A stretch of 64,000 nt of DNA from Ruminococcus sp. OA3 (GCF_022440845.1 NZ_JAKNTO010000001.1:930001-994000), one strand, 5' to 3'; counted from the first letter of the stretch, positions 16,203-24,670 are shown. Numbers and translations: made by a program. The notes: generated from the letters alone by a model not told the origin.

Positions 16203-17234
16203 ATGAGAATTACGATCAGGCAGATTGCGGAAAAGGCAGGGGTATCCAGAGGGACAGTAGACCGGGTACTGAACAACCGCGGCAAGGTGCGGCCAGAAGT
16301 GGAGGAAAAGGTAAGGCAGATCGCAGATGAACTGGGATATCGGCCCAATCTTCTGGGCCGCGCGCTGGGAATGAGCAAAAACAATATTAAGATCGGGGTG
16401 ATATCGCAGGCGGCGGATACTCCCTTTATAAAGGCTGCACTGAGAGGCGTAGAAGCCGCCACTCTCGAGGTGGAAAATTTTGGGGGGAGTGTGATACAGC
16501 AGAAAATTACAGGAATCAGTGCCGAAAAGACTCTGAAGGCAATGGATGATATGCTCAGGCAGGAGGTGAATGCCATCGCGATGATGCCGGTTGAGGATGA
16601 GCGGATCAGGGAGCAGATCAATCTGTTTTCCAGGGAATATAAAATACCGATTGTAACATTTAATTCGGATATCGATGGAACTGACAGGATTTGTTTTGTG
16701 GGTCAGAACGCAGTCATGTGCGGGAAAACGGCTGCAGCTCTGATGGGAGAGTTTTTCAGAGAAAATGGCGGGAAAATTGCGGTTATCTCTGGATTTGCCT
16801 CTAATACATCACTGAGTAACCGTGTGCGCGGTTTTCGTGAAGTCATGAGAAAACAGTTTCCGAAGATTCAGCTGCTGGATACTGTCTACTGTGAAGAAAA
16901 TGATGAGAAGGCGGAGAAACTGATGGAGGAGATCCTTCGGGAACACCCTGACCTTGGCGGAGTATATATGACATGCTACGGTGAGGTTGGGGTCTGCCAG
17001 TGCCTGAAAAAAACTCACAGAGATCAGGATATTGTCATGGTTGCAAGTGACCTGATGGGGAAGAATTATGAACTGCTGAATAAGGGGTTTCTCAATCTGC
17101 TGATCGGGCAGGAGGCGGCAGGCCAGGGTTATGAGCCCGTTATGATTCTCTATCGACTGCTCTTCAACGGTGAGCCGCCGAAGCAGGAATACCACTATAC
17201 AGACATCGTGATCAAAACAAAATATAATATCTAG
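16203..17234 (+). CDS. LacI/RbsR-family transcriptional regulator (343 aa)
   Basis: The N-terminal LacI headpiece (residues 1-50) reads TIRQIAEKAGVSRGTVDRVL, followed by the hinge NNRGKV and GYRPN. Residues 60-335 form a periplasmic-binding-protein fold, with SAEKTLKAMDDM and VTFNSDIDGT typical of sugar-responsive members. The length is typical. The gene lies directly upstream of the IolI-like gene, whose promoter carries two palindromes with the central CG step expected of LacI operators, so it probably represses that gene and releases it on sugar or cyclitol binding. The ligand is unknown; inositol or its ketone is a guess based on the neighbour. Confidence 0.88.
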   Translation: MRITIRQIAEKAGVSRGTVDRVLNNRGKVRPEVEEKVRQIADELGYRPNLLGRALGMSKNNIKIGVISQAADTPFIKAALRGVEAATLEVENFGGSVIQQKITGISAEKTLKAMDDMLRQEVNAIAMMPVEDERIREQINLFSREYKIPIVTFNSDIDGTDRICFVGQNAVMCGKTAAALMGEFFRENGGKIAVISGFASNTSLSNRVRGFREVMRKQFPKIQLLDTVYCEENDEKAEKLMEEILREHPDLGGVYMTCYGEVGVCQCLKKTHRDQDIVMVASDLMGKNYELLNKGFLNLLIGQEAAGQGYEPVMILYRLLFNGEPPKQEYHYTDIVIKTKYNI

Positions 17235-17303
17235 GACAACAACAGTTGAGGCCCGCCGTAAAAATGCACAAAAAAACAAGCAAAATTTAGAGGCTATTAA
17301 CTA

Positions 17304-17362
17304 TTGTGTGCCCGAACACATTATGGTATAATGTACTCAACAAATAGATGTGCCCGAACACA
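17304..17362 (+). promoter_or_regulatory. Promoter flanked by two LacI-type operators
   Basis: Two identical 14-bp sites, TGTGCCCGAACACA, occupy 17307-17320 and 17349-17362. Each fits the symmetric form TGTGYYCGRRCACA with a central CG. The first lies in the spacer of a strong promoter (TTGTGT at 17304-17309, 17 bp, TATAAT at 17327-17332). The second lies just after the start of transcription. Centres are 42 bp apart, four helical turns, which would permit cooperative or looped binding. Confidence 0.85.
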
Positions 17363-17394
17363 TGCACTATTTTTCTTAGAAAGGACATGAAAAG

Positions 17395-18234
17395 ATGAAA
17401 ATTGGATTTAATGAAGCAACTGCACTGAAATGCGAAGGACAGTCTCTGATGGCAGACCTGGAGATGTGTGAAAAATACGGATTTGATTACTTTGAAATCC
17501 GCTACGACTGCATCGCAAAATATATTCAGGAAGGCCATACACTGGAAGAGCTGGGAGAGTGGTTTAAAAACCATAACATCAAACCATGGGCTTACAATAC
17601 ACTGGAATTCTTTAACCAGCTGGATCCATTCCAGACTCTGGCCATGGACTGGCACCTTGACTGGATCAAGGAAGTGTGTGAAGCAATCGGGATGAAGATG
17701 CTGATCGCTGTTCCGTCCTTCAACGTAGGACTGGACAAGAGCGTAAATGATATCAAAAAAGAAGCAGCAGCGAGACTGCGTTACATCGCTGAGAAAATGG
17801 GTCCGGACATCCGCGTATCCCTGGAGTTCTGCGGTGTGCCGACATGTTCGGTCAATCAGTTCCAGACAGCATACGATGTGGTGGAAGAAGCAGGACTTCC
17901 CAATGTAGGGGTAACGCTGGATACCTTCCATTTCCATGAAATGGGATCCAGCCTGGAAGCGCTGAAAAAGGCTGATCCGAAGAAGATCTTCGTATACCAT
18001 CTGAATGACTGTGAAGACCTGCCGATCGGATCCTGCGGCGATGACAAACGTCTGTGGCCGGGTGAGGGTGTTGTGGATCACGAGTCTATCGCAGCTGCAC
18101 TGAATGAGATCGGATTTGACGGCGTTTGTACGATCGAAGAGTTCCGTCCGGAATACTACGCGATGAATCACGAGGAGAATATCAGGAAAGCGGCTGAAGT
18201 GACAAAAGCATTTGTTGCAAAATACTACGCATAA
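17395..18234 (+). CDS. iolI: IolI-like inosose isomerase / TIM-barrel sugar isomerase (279 aa)
   Basis: AP-endonuclease-2-type TIM barrel. It resembles Bacillus subtilis IolI (2-keto-myo-inositol isomerase) over the whole length: start FNEATAL, segment DLEMCEKYGFDYFEIR, and metal-site motifs LEFCG, LDTFHFHEMGS, YHLNDCEDLPIG, WPGEG and the terminal FRPEYY. Length equals the family norm. IolI interconverts keto-inositol isomers in inositol catabolism. No other iol gene is nearby, so the enzyme may serve a related sugar or cyclitol. Strong ribosome binding site (AGAAAGGAC). Controlled by the adjacent promoter with two LacI-type operators. Confidence 0.82.
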   Translation: MKIGFNEATALKCEGQSLMADLEMCEKYGFDYFEIRYDCIAKYIQEGHTLEELGEWFKNHNIKPWAYNTLEFFNQLDPFQTLAMDWHLDWIKEVCEAIGMKMLIAVPSFNVGLDKSVNDIKKEAAARLRYIAEKMGPDIRVSLEFCGVPTCSVNQFQTAYDVVEEAGLPNVGVTLDTFHFHEMGSSLEALKKADPKKIFVYHLNDCEDLPIGSCGDDKRLWPGEGVVDHESIAAALNEIGFDGVCTIEEFRPEYYAMNHEENIRKAAEVTKAFVAKYYA

Positions 18235-18300
18235 CAGCCGGAGCAAATAGCTGATCGCAGGATAGGACCCAGAGAATTGTATAGAGTTTTTTATACCGGG

Positions 18301-18333
18301 ATGCACCGCAAATGTATGACATTTGCGGTGCAT
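18301..18333. terminator. Perfect 15-bp hairpin between convergent genes
   Basis: ATGCACCGCAAATGT (18301-18315), a 3-nt loop, and its exact complement (18319-18333) form a strong hairpin. It lies between the converging IolI-like and hydrolase genes, so it can serve both directions, although the T-tracts on both sides are weak. Confidence 0.65.
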
Positions 18334-18350
18334 TTCTGTACGGGGACTAT

Positions 18351-19187
18351 TTACTGACGGATAGCTTCAAAAAAGAAGTGGTTAAACAGTTCAAGTTCAT
18401 CGTACATAATGCCGTGCGCGCTGTCCGGCAGGGTGATCAGTGTTGAACCCTGGATGCTTTCATGCTGAATCCGGACAAGGTCACTGGAGACTACGGTGTC
18501 TTTTGCGCCGTGTATGATCCAGGTCGGGACATGTACATACCGGAGATCTTCACGGCCGTCTTCGTCACGCAGCGCAATCGCTGACTGGACGGTACCGATA
18601 CCGGAGGCGCTCATTGCGATATTCTGAAACCAGTCTTTTACGGGGGCAGAATGATCTGAGGCGAACAGCTGATTGTGGCTGAAATCATAGGCGAGCTGCG
18701 GCCGGTCGGTCATTGCCTGCTCGATCAGATGGTCAACATAAGATCGAGTCAGTCCGTAGGGAAAACCAGGACGCCTGGTCCAGCTCGGTGCTGCGGCCGC
18801 CAGCAAAATCAGTTTTTTGACCCCGTAACCCCGAAACAGACGCATGTACCTTAGAACGACAGCTCCGCCCATGGAAAAGCCGGTCAGGATAAAATGCTGA
18901 AGTCCCAGAGCATTTACGACATGATAGATATCGCGCGCCATTTGATCGTAACAGTAGCCGCAGACCGGCGTATCAGAATTTCCAAATCCACGCAGATCCA
19001 GCGTGACAACGCGGTAGCCCATACAGACCAGTCGTTCTGTCTGATATTCATAAATCTTATGGGAAAGCGGCCATCCGTGTACAAGAAGAATCGTTCTGGA
19101 ACAGCGCGGATTATAGTCATAAACTGCAATACGTGTTCCGTCATTTGATGTAACGTTGCGCCGGAATGGCGATGCCTGAGTACGCAT
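18351..19187 (-). CDS. Alpha/beta-fold hydrolase (278 aa)
   Basis: The sequence shows a classical alpha/beta hydrolase: oxyanion-hole motif LLVHGWPLSHK (about residues 30-41), LDLRGFGNSD, nucleophile elbow GFSMGG, an acid residue in IIHGAKDT, and catalytic His in LPDSAHGIM. It is most like the cofactor-free haloperoxidase/esterase branch. The start at 19187 has a GAGG site; the frame is open upstream without a better start. The LysR gene lies 129 bp upstream on the same strand, so they may be co-transcribed. The substrate is unknown. Confidence 0.85.
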   Translation of the reverse strand: MRTQASPFRRNVTSNDGTRIAVYDYNPRCSRTILLVHGWPLSHKIYEYQTERLVCMGYRVVTLDLRGFGNSDTPVCGYCYDQMARDIYHVVNALGLQHFILTGFSMGGAVVLRYMRLFRGYGVKKLILLAAAAPSWTRRPGFPYGLTRSYVDHLIEQAMTDRPQLAYDFSHNQLFASDHSAPVKDWFQNIAMSASGIGTVQSAIALRDEDGREDLRYVHVPTWIIHGAKDTVVSSDLVRIQHESIQGSTLITLPDSAHGIMYDELELFNHFFFEAIRQ

Positions 19188-19315
19188 ATTATTTCCTCGC
19201 TTTTCTGACATTTTACGCAGGCAGTATTCCTGATGGCAGTTTGATACTTTCCTGCATGTTATCATATGCAGAAGTGGGATCAAGTGACAGAAAATCATGT
19301 GTGTGCAGGCAGATT

Positions 19316-20215
19316 TTAATGCGGTTTTGTGATCTCAACGTCGGGAAATCCACTGGCAATATCGAGAAGCTCCTGAATAAATGCATTTGTGAGATCGTTT
19401 GTCTGCCGGCCGTCTTCCATGACGGCGTAGCACATTCTGGATTCCGGCATATCCTCAATAGGAAATGTTTTAAAGCAGTTTTTCTCCATCAATGCATGAG
19501 CGATCGTGGAAGGTACGATCGCCCATGCGTTTCTCAGCCGCAGAAGGTGTGCAAACAGTGACATATTGTCAAGCGATACCCTTACCCGTGCGTTGGTGCC
19601 AAACCAGTAATCATGCCACATGAGAAATGCATTGCTCCAGGGAATATAGATCTCATTTTCTGCGCGAAGATCCGATGGGGAGAGTGATTCACCGTAGGGG
19701 GCTGTGTCTGAACAGATGAATGTCATGCGTTCTTTAAACAGCGGGACAGTCTGTACTTTGCGGAAAAAGTGAGGGTTTGCGATGAACGCGAGGTCTACCT
19801 CATGATTTTCAACTGCACGGTAGGCAGCGTTGGAGCGGAGGGTGACGACGTCGAGGCTGCAGGAGGCATGTCTGTCCAGGAAATTTGCGCATACCTGGGG
19901 CATGAAGCAGACATTAAGGCTGTCTACATTCGAGAGACGAAACGTTGTCAGCGGATCCAAGCTGCTGATGTTCTGGGTTTCCTGCCACAGCTGCATCCAT
20001 TTCTGAGCTACAGGAATAAAACGTCTCCCCGCTTCCGTCAGCGTGGTGCTGCGGACCCCTTTGCGCCGGATGATAAGAGTTGTGCCGAGTTCCTCCTCCA
20101 GACGGGACAGACGGTGGCTCAGTGCGGGCTGTGAGGTGTAGAGCTGCTCCGCTGCTTTGGACAGTGATTCGCAGGATGTGATCGTCAAAAATACCTGGAT
20201 ATCCTGATAGTTCAT
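19316..20215 (-). CDS. LysR-family transcriptional regulator (299 aa)
   Basis: The N-terminal winged HTH (residues 1-60) reads YQDIQVFLTITSCESLSKAA then TSQPALSHRLSRLEEELG. An effector-binding domain (about 90-290) follows with the usual LysR substrate fold. The length is standard. The gene is divergent from the YoaK-like gene. The 108-bp space between them holds a perfect 12-bp inverted repeat matching the LysR T-N11-A form, so it may control both directions. The inducer cannot be told from sequence. Confidence 0.88.
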   Translation of the reverse strand: MNYQDIQVFLTITSCESLSKAAEQLYTSQPALSHRLSRLEEELGTTLIIRRKGVRSTTLTEAGRRFIPVAQKWMQLWQETQNISSLDPLTTFRLSNVDSLNVCFMPQVCANFLDRHASCSLDVVTLRSNAAYRAVENHEVDLAFIANPHFFRKVQTVPLFKERMTFICSDTAPYGESLSPSDLRAENEIYIPWSNAFLMWHDYWFGTNARVRVSLDNMSLFAHLLRLRNAWAIVPSTIAHALMEKNCFKTFPIEDMPESRMCYAVMEDGRQTNDLTNAFIQELLDIASGFPDVEITKPH

Positions 20216-20226
20216 CTTGTACCTCC

Positions 20227-20253
20227 TATAATATAAATTTTATTTATATTATA
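20227..20253. promoter_or_regulatory. Perfect 12-bp inverted repeat, probable LysR operator
   Basis: TATAATATAAAT (20227-20238), TTT, and ATTTATATTATA (20242-20253) form an exact AT-only palindrome directly upstream of the LysR start. The inner ATAAAT-N3-ATTTAT fits LysR sites. It could also contain a -10 box for either direction. Confidence 0.6.
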
Positions 20254-20323
20254 TGGATAAAATACCGAATTTACAATATTTAATTCCATGATTATAATAA
20301 ATAAAAAGCAAATGGAAGGGAGC

Positions 20324-21070
20324 ATGAACAGGGTTATGAATCAGAAACTGGAAAAATGGGCACAGTTTATCATGACTTTTATCGGGGGATTTGTGGGAAT
20401 TTATGCGCTTATGAACCACTGTGATCTTTTTGGATCGGCACAGACTGCCAATATGATTGGAATTGTCACCGGTATGATTGGAAGTAACTTTCGTGAAGTG
20501 CTGCTGCGCATACTCGGGCTGGTGATCTATATGGCTGGTCTGATCTGTGCTGCCGTTGTCAGGCATAAGGGGATAAACATTAAATGGTTTAGTCTGGGGG
20601 TGGATGCAGTATGTGCTCTCGGAATCGGTTTTCTTCCGGAAAATATCAACCACTTTGTGGCACTGTATCCGCTGTTCTTTATGACGGCGGTTCAGTGGAA
20701 TGCGTTTCAGGGGGCGGAAGGATATCAGAGCTCCTGTGTGTTTTCCACGAACAATCTGCGCCAGTTTACAGAATCCATAGTGGAATATCTGTATGACAAG
20801 GACCGGTCACATCTGGGAAAGACAAAATTTTACGGCGCTGTGCTGCTCGCCTTTCATGCCGGGGCCGGGGCAGGATATCTGACGGGTATCAGCCTGGGAA
20901 TCAGAGCATCCTGGGTCTGTCTCATTCCACTCCTGACGGCGGCTGTGCTGGTATGGAGGAGTGGTCTGCCGGAGAGAAGATGCTGTCCGGCTCCATTAAA
21001 AACAGACGATATCCGTTCTCTTTCAGCCAGTTCTGCCGGTTTTTGTAATCGGGTAAAATGGACTCGATAA
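20324..21070 (+). CDS. YoaK/DUF1275-family membrane protein (about 248 aa)
   Basis: Integral membrane protein with about six hydrophobic helices, for example FIMTFIGGFVGIYALM and LLRILGLVIYMAGLICAAVV. The family markers include GSAQTANMIG and the later WNAFQGAEGYQSSCVFSTNNLRQ. The family is probably a transporter, but its substrate is not established. The start is uncertain: ATGs at 20312, 20324 and 20336 are all in frame near GGAAGGGAG. The C-terminal 45-50 residues run 149 bp into the opposite-strand YgjP-like gene and are Cys/Arg-rich without a membrane helix, so the natural stop may have been lost. Divergent from the LysR gene. Confidence 0.75.
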   Translation: MNRVMNQKLEKWAQFIMTFIGGFVGIYALMNHCDLFGSAQTANMIGIVTGMIGSNFREVLLRILGLVIYMAGLICAAVVRHKGINIKWFSLGVDAVCALGIGFLPENINHFVALYPLFFMTAVQWNAFQGAEGYQSSCVFSTNNLRQFTESIVEYLYDKDRSHLGKTKFYGAVLLAFHAGAGAGYLTGISLGIRASWVCLIPLLTAAVLVWRSGLPERRCCPAPLKTDDIRSLSASSAGFCNRVKWTR

Positions 21071-21359
21071 CGGCATAAAACTTTGCTGAATGGTTCATTT
21101 CCCTGAGATGGGCAAGTTCATGAACGATAACGTAATCCATGATCTCTTCCGGTGCGAGCAAAAGGCGCCAGTTGAAATTAAGATTGTGTTTGGAGCTGCA
21201 GCTTCCCCATCTTGTTTTTTGCTCTCTGACCGTAATGCGGTTGCAAGTCACACCCATGATGCGGCTGTAATATGATACTTTTTTGCTGAAGATCTGATGG
21301 GCCTTCCTGTAAATCATATCTTTTTGTCTGCCATTTTCTAGTCTGTGATAAGTTTTCAT
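20922..21359 (-). CDS. YgjP-like zinc metallopeptidase-fold protein (145 aa)
   Basis: The protein has the YgjP/WLM-type zincin core: RWGSCSSKHNLNFNWRL then IVHELAHLREMNHS, with the HExxH zinc motif (about residue 80) and a third ligand in NHS. It is shorter at the N-terminus than many family members. The last 25 residues after GYRLF are encoded within the opposite YoaK-like gene and lie beyond the normal end of the family. The ribosome binding site is CCGGAGGAAA. The cellular role of the family is unclear. Confidence 0.8.
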   Translation of the reverse strand: MKTYHRLENGRQKDMIYRKAHQIFSKKVSYYSRIMGVTCNRITVREQKTRWGSCSSKHNLNFNWRLLLAPEEIMDYVIVHELAHLREMNHSAKFYAVIESILPDYKNRQNWLKENGYRLFLMEPDSIFSPADHSSIPAQPPSGVE

Positions 21360-21444
21360 TACAGTTTCCTCCGGATATTATGAAAAATATCTTTCATTAT
21401 AATCGGTATTCCTTGATTTGCAAACCCCTCTGCCGGTATAGATA

Positions 21445-21499
21445 TTGACAGAAGGGTTATAATTTTATATAGTATAGATGCAAATGATTAGCATGTGCA
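21445..21499 (+). promoter_or_regulatory. Promoter and Zur-like box of the zinc-uptake operon
   Basis: TTGACA (21445-21450), 17 bp, and TATAGT (21468-21473) precede a 21-bp imperfect palindrome, TGCAAATGATTAGCATGTGCA (21479-21499), at the probable transcription start. Its AT-rich core and half-site spacing resemble Fur/Zur boxes. The operon encodes a Fur-family protein and zinc importer, so zinc-dependent autorepression is likely. Confidence 0.65.
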
Positions 21500-21519
21500 T
21501 TTTGCTGAAAGGAATTCTC

Positions 21520-21969
21520 ATGTGCGGAAAAAATCACAAAGATAATGAACAGCTGATATGGTCCAATGGTTTTCGAAAGACGAAGCAGAGGGAAGAGGTA
21601 TGCCGGATCCTGATGGAGGCCGATATGCCGCTGAGCGCGGTACAGATTTATAAAAAAATGGAACAGTACTCACAGCAGGAAGGGCACGCGCTCTCTACCG
21701 TATATAGAATTATGGCTGCGCTGGAGGAACGGAGTCTTGTGATGAAAACATTTCTGATAGGTGGAGACGTTGCTTATTACCAGTGGAATCACGGGGAACA
21801 TGAGCATTATGCTATTTGCCTGAGCTGCCACAGGCGTATTCTGATATCCAAATGCCCATTTGAACAGAATCTTATCCGGCTGAATGAGGAAGGATTCAGT
21901 ATTACGGGACATAAAATAGAAATCTTCGGTTATTGTAAAACATGCAGTGAGAAAGACAAGGAGTTATAA
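21520..21969 (+). CDS. zur: Fur-family regulator, probable Zur (149 aa)
   Basis: The winged HTH at about residues 10-85 reads FRKTKQREEVCRIL then STVYRIMAALEERSLV. The metal-binding C-terminal domain contains HGEHEHYAICLSCHRR, KCPF and a final CKTC, giving the four-Cys structural zinc site and His sensory ligands usual in Fur/Zur proteins. The start at 21520 follows AAAGGAATTC. It is the first gene of the operon, overlaps znuA by 1 bp, and a Zur-like box lies upstream. The zinc assignment rests on the neighbours; Fur or Mur specificity cannot be excluded from the protein alone. Confidence 0.82.
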   Translation: MCGKNHKDNEQLIWSNGFRKTKQREEVCRILMEADMPLSAVQIYKKMEQYSQQEGHALSTVYRIMAALEERSLVMKTFLIGGDVAYYQWNHGEHEHYAICLSCHRRILISKCPFEQNLIRLNEEGFSITGHKIEIFGYCKTCSEKDKEL

Positions 21970-22898
21970 TGAATAAAATAAGAATGTCGGTTTTGACTGT
22001 TGCCACTCTCATTCTGTGCCTGACAGGATGTCAGAACAGTGCTGATGAGATCAGACAGGCGAAACAGGAAGGGAAGCTCGCAGTCGTGACGAGTTTCTAT
22101 CCGATGTATGATTTTGCCGTTAAGATAGGAGGAGAGAAGGCAAGAGTGGTTAATCTGGTCCCGGCGGGGACCGAGCCGCACGACTGGGAACCTGCTCCCG
22201 CTGATATCGCAGGCCTCGAACAGGCAGAAATATTTGTCTATAACGGTGCGGGAATGGAACACTGGGTGGAGGATGTGGCGCAGGCGCTTGAAAATGCGGA
22301 GCTTATTCAGGTGGAAGCATCGTCGGGCATCACCCTGCTGGAAAGTGATCATTCACATTCGGACGTTGAAAAAGACATGTGCGATCCTCACGTATGGCTG
22401 GACCCCATGAATGCCAAAGCCGAGATGAGTAATATTCTGGATGCGTTTACAGCAGCAGATCCCGAAAATGCAGATTACTATAAAAAACGGTATGAGACGT
22501 ACGCTGCGGGGCTTGACGAACTGGACCGGGAATTTACGGAGGGATTGTCTCAGGTGACAGACCGGAACGTGATCGTGGCTCATGAGGCATTCGGTTATCT
22601 CTGCAATGCCTACAGCCTGAATCAGATCGGAATCGAAGGTCTCTCACCGGATTCGGAACCGGATCCGGCGAGAATGGAGGAGATTGTGCGGTTCGCAAAG
22701 GAAAACCGCGTACGCACAGTGTTTTTTGAAGAGCTGGTAAGTCCTAAAGTGGCCGACACGATCGCCCGCGAGATTGGAGCTAAAACGCAGGTTTTAAATC
22801 CGCTGGAGGGACTCAGCGAAGAGCAGCTGGAGGCGGGGGAAGACTATATGTCCGTTATGAGAAATAATCTCGAAGTGCTGCAAAATGCATTGAGATAG
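21969..22898 (+). CDS. znuA: Zinc-binding lipoprotein of an ABC importer, ZnuA-like (309 aa)
   Basis: A lipoprotein signal with lipobox LCLTGC places Cys18-20 as the lipidated residue. The cluster A-1 substrate-binding fold shows TSFYPMYDFAVKIGG, PAGTEPHDWEP (first His ligand), a short His-containing loop DHSHSD, CDPHVWLDPMNA (second His), VAHEAFGYL (third His) and FFEELVSPKVADTIA. These are the conserved zinc or manganese ligands; the His loop and Zur-like partner favour zinc. It acts outside the membrane and delivers metal to ZnuB. Confidence 0.9.
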   Translation: MNKIRMSVLTVATLILCLTGCQNSADEIRQAKQEGKLAVVTSFYPMYDFAVKIGGEKARVVNLVPAGTEPHDWEPAPADIAGLEQAEIFVYNGAGMEHWVEDVAQALENAELIQVEASSGITLLESDHSHSDVEKDMCDPHVWLDPMNAKAEMSNILDAFTAADPENADYYKKRYETYAAGLDELDREFTEGLSQVTDRNVIVAHEAFGYLCNAYSLNQIGIEGLSPDSEPDPARMEEIVRFAKENRVRTVFFEELVSPKVADTIAREIGAKTQVLNPLEGLSEEQLEAGEDYMSVMRNNLEVLQNALR

Positions 22899-22913
22899 GA
22901 AAGAAGGAACAAG

Positions 22914-23579
22914 ATGAATGTGATTGATATCAGCGACCTCTCATTTGCCTACGGAGATGAGATGGTACTGCATGGGGTTACTCTTCAGGTAGCGCGGGGA
23001 GATTATGCGGTACTGCTGGGGGAGAACGGGACGGGTAAGAGTACTTTTTTAAAACTTCTGCTGGGAGAACTGAACCCCCAGCAGGGGAAAATCTACCTGT
23101 TTGGCAGCGATACGAAAAAGGTGTTCCATGCGGATAAGATCGGATACGTTCCGCAGAACAGTATTTCTTTAAACCCATTTTTTCCCGCAACTGTGGAGGA
23201 GATCGTACTTACCAACCTGTATTCTCAGATCGGAAGGTTTCGGCTGCCCGGGAAAAAGCAGAGACAGCAGGCGACAAATGCACTGCGATGGGCAGGTATG
23301 GAAGAATACAGCAAAAGCAGGATAGGAGAGCTGTCCGGAGGACAGCAGCAGCGTGTCATGCTGGCGAGGGCTCTGGCTGCAAATCCTGAGCTTCTGGTGC
23401 TGGATGAGCCGACAACAGGTGTCGATGCGGCGTCTGTAAGAGAATTGTATCGAAAACTGGAGAAATTAAACCGGGAGGAAGGTGTAACCATTCTGATGGT
23501 GACACATGCTTCTGTGAAGGAGTGCGCCGGCATCAGCCGGATTTATCATATGGAGGAAGGACAGGTGGTGGAACGATGA
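22914..23579 (+). CDS. znuC: Zinc ABC importer ATPase, ZnuC-like (221 aa)
   Basis: ABC ATPase with Walker A GENGTGKST (about residues 36-44), Q-loop YVPQNS, signature LSGGQQQR, Walker B LLVLDEPTTG and switch His in MVTHAS. Length and motifs match metal importers. It has GAAAGAAGGA before its ATG and overlaps znuB by 4 bp (ATGA), indicating translational coupling. It powers the importer with ZnuA and ZnuB. Confidence 0.92.
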   Translation: MNVIDISDLSFAYGDEMVLHGVTLQVARGDYAVLLGENGTGKSTFLKLLLGELNPQQGKIYLFGSDTKKVFHADKIGYVPQNSISLNPFFPATVEEIVLTNLYSQIGRFRLPGKKQRQQATNALRWAGMEEYSKSRIGELSGGQQQRVMLARALAANPELLVLDEPTTGVDAASVRELYRKLEKLNREEGVTILMVTHASVKECAGISRIYHMEEGQVVER

Positions 23580-24373
23580 GTATGCTTGAGTATGGATTTA
23601 TGCAGCGGGCATTTATCGTGGGCATTCTTCTCGCTGTCATTACACCCTGCATCGGAATTACGATCGTCTTAAAACGAATGTCCATGATCGGTGATGCGCT
23701 GTCGCATTCATCTCTTGCGGGTGTTGCGGCGGGGCTTCTGCTGGGCATCAATCCGGTATTGGGAGCAGGCGTACTGTGTATCATCGCAGCGCTGAGCATA
23801 GAGGCGATCCGGAAAAAACTGCCGCGTTACTCAGAAATGGCGATCGCGATTGTCATGTCTGCAGGTATCGGCATGGCAGGGGTATTATCGGGTTTTGTGA
23901 AAAACACCGCTAATTTCAACAGTTTTCTGTTCGGCAGCATAGTATCCATCAGCACAGGAGAGATGGCAATGGTCTGCCTCGTAAGCGCTGTCGTACTGGC
24001 AGCTGTGTTACTGCTGTACAAGGAATTGTTTTACATTGGGTTTGATGAAAATGCAGCGAGAATCTCCGGGGTCCCTGTCAAGACAGTGAACTTTATCTTC
24101 ACTGTTCTGACAGCGCTTACGATTTCCATCGCATCCAGAACAGTAGGAACGCTGATCGTCTCTTCGATGCTGGTCGTGCCCGTGGCGTGTGGTATGCAGG
24201 TGGGGAAAAGTTACCGGTCAGTACTGATGTGGGCCGTTGGCTTTGCACTTTTTTCTACAGTTGTTGGTCTGACGCTTTCCTATTATACAGGCCTGAAACC
24301 GGGAGGGACAATTGTACTGATCGGGGTACTGTGTTTTGTGGCCGCCGTGCTGCTGAAAAAAATTCGCCGCTGA
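23576..24373 (+). CDS. znuB: Zinc ABC importer permease, ZnuB-like (265 aa)
   Basis: Hydrophobic ABC-3 family permease with about eight membrane helices. It has the conserved MSMIGDALSHSSLAGVA motif near residue 40, GFVKNTANFNSFLFGS in the middle, and TVGTLIVSSMLVVPVA near the end. The start at 23576 overlaps the znuC stop. The stop codon lies within the operon terminator stem, ending the zinc unit. Confidence 0.92.
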   Translation: MSMLEYGFMQRAFIVGILLAVITPCIGITIVLKRMSMIGDALSHSSLAGVAAGLLLGINPVLGAGVLCIIAALSIEAIRKKLPRYSEMAIAIVMSAGIGMAGVLSGFVKNTANFNSFLFGSIVSISTGEMAMVCLVSAVVLAAVLLLYKELFYIGFDENAARISGVPVKTVNFIFTVLTALTISIASRTVGTLIVSSMLVVPVACGMQVGKSYRSVLMWAVGFALFSTVVGLTLSYYTGLKPGGTIVLIGVLCFVAAVLLKKIRR

Positions 24374-24401
24374 AAATGGGTTTCCGTTTTCAGCGTTTTT
24401 T
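24368..24401 (+). terminator. Terminator of the zinc-uptake operon
   Basis: CGCTGAAAA (24368-24376) pairs with TTTTCAGCG (24387-24395), with a 10-nt loop and a TTTTTT tail. The znuB stop codon lies within the left arm. Confidence 0.88.
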
Positions 24402-24607
24402 CTGGTTTGCAGAAGTGTGGGTAAAGATACAGACTGGGAATTAAAAATGAATTATGGTAAAATAGGATATGTTTATACTGCCATGCAAATGCGGAAAATT
24501 TAATTGTGAATAACAACTGGCGGAAACCTGATTCAAAATCCCCATTATTGTCTGGCGGCATAAATGAGAGAGGGATACAACAGGGGAAAGAAACGTTGAT
24601 TCTTTTA

Positions 24608-24636
24608 TTGACAGACAACTTAGTTTATGTGATTAT
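24608..24636 (+). promoter_or_regulatory. Promoter of the ABC exporter operon
   Basis: TTGACA (24608-24613), 17 bp, and GATTAT (24631-24636) precede the first exporter gene by 34 bp. The rest of the 24402-24607 gap has no gene or RNA that I recognise. No adjacent regulator gene is present. Confidence 0.6.
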
Positions 24637-24670
24637 TAATGCAATTCTGTGAAGGAGAAGAGTATTCATC

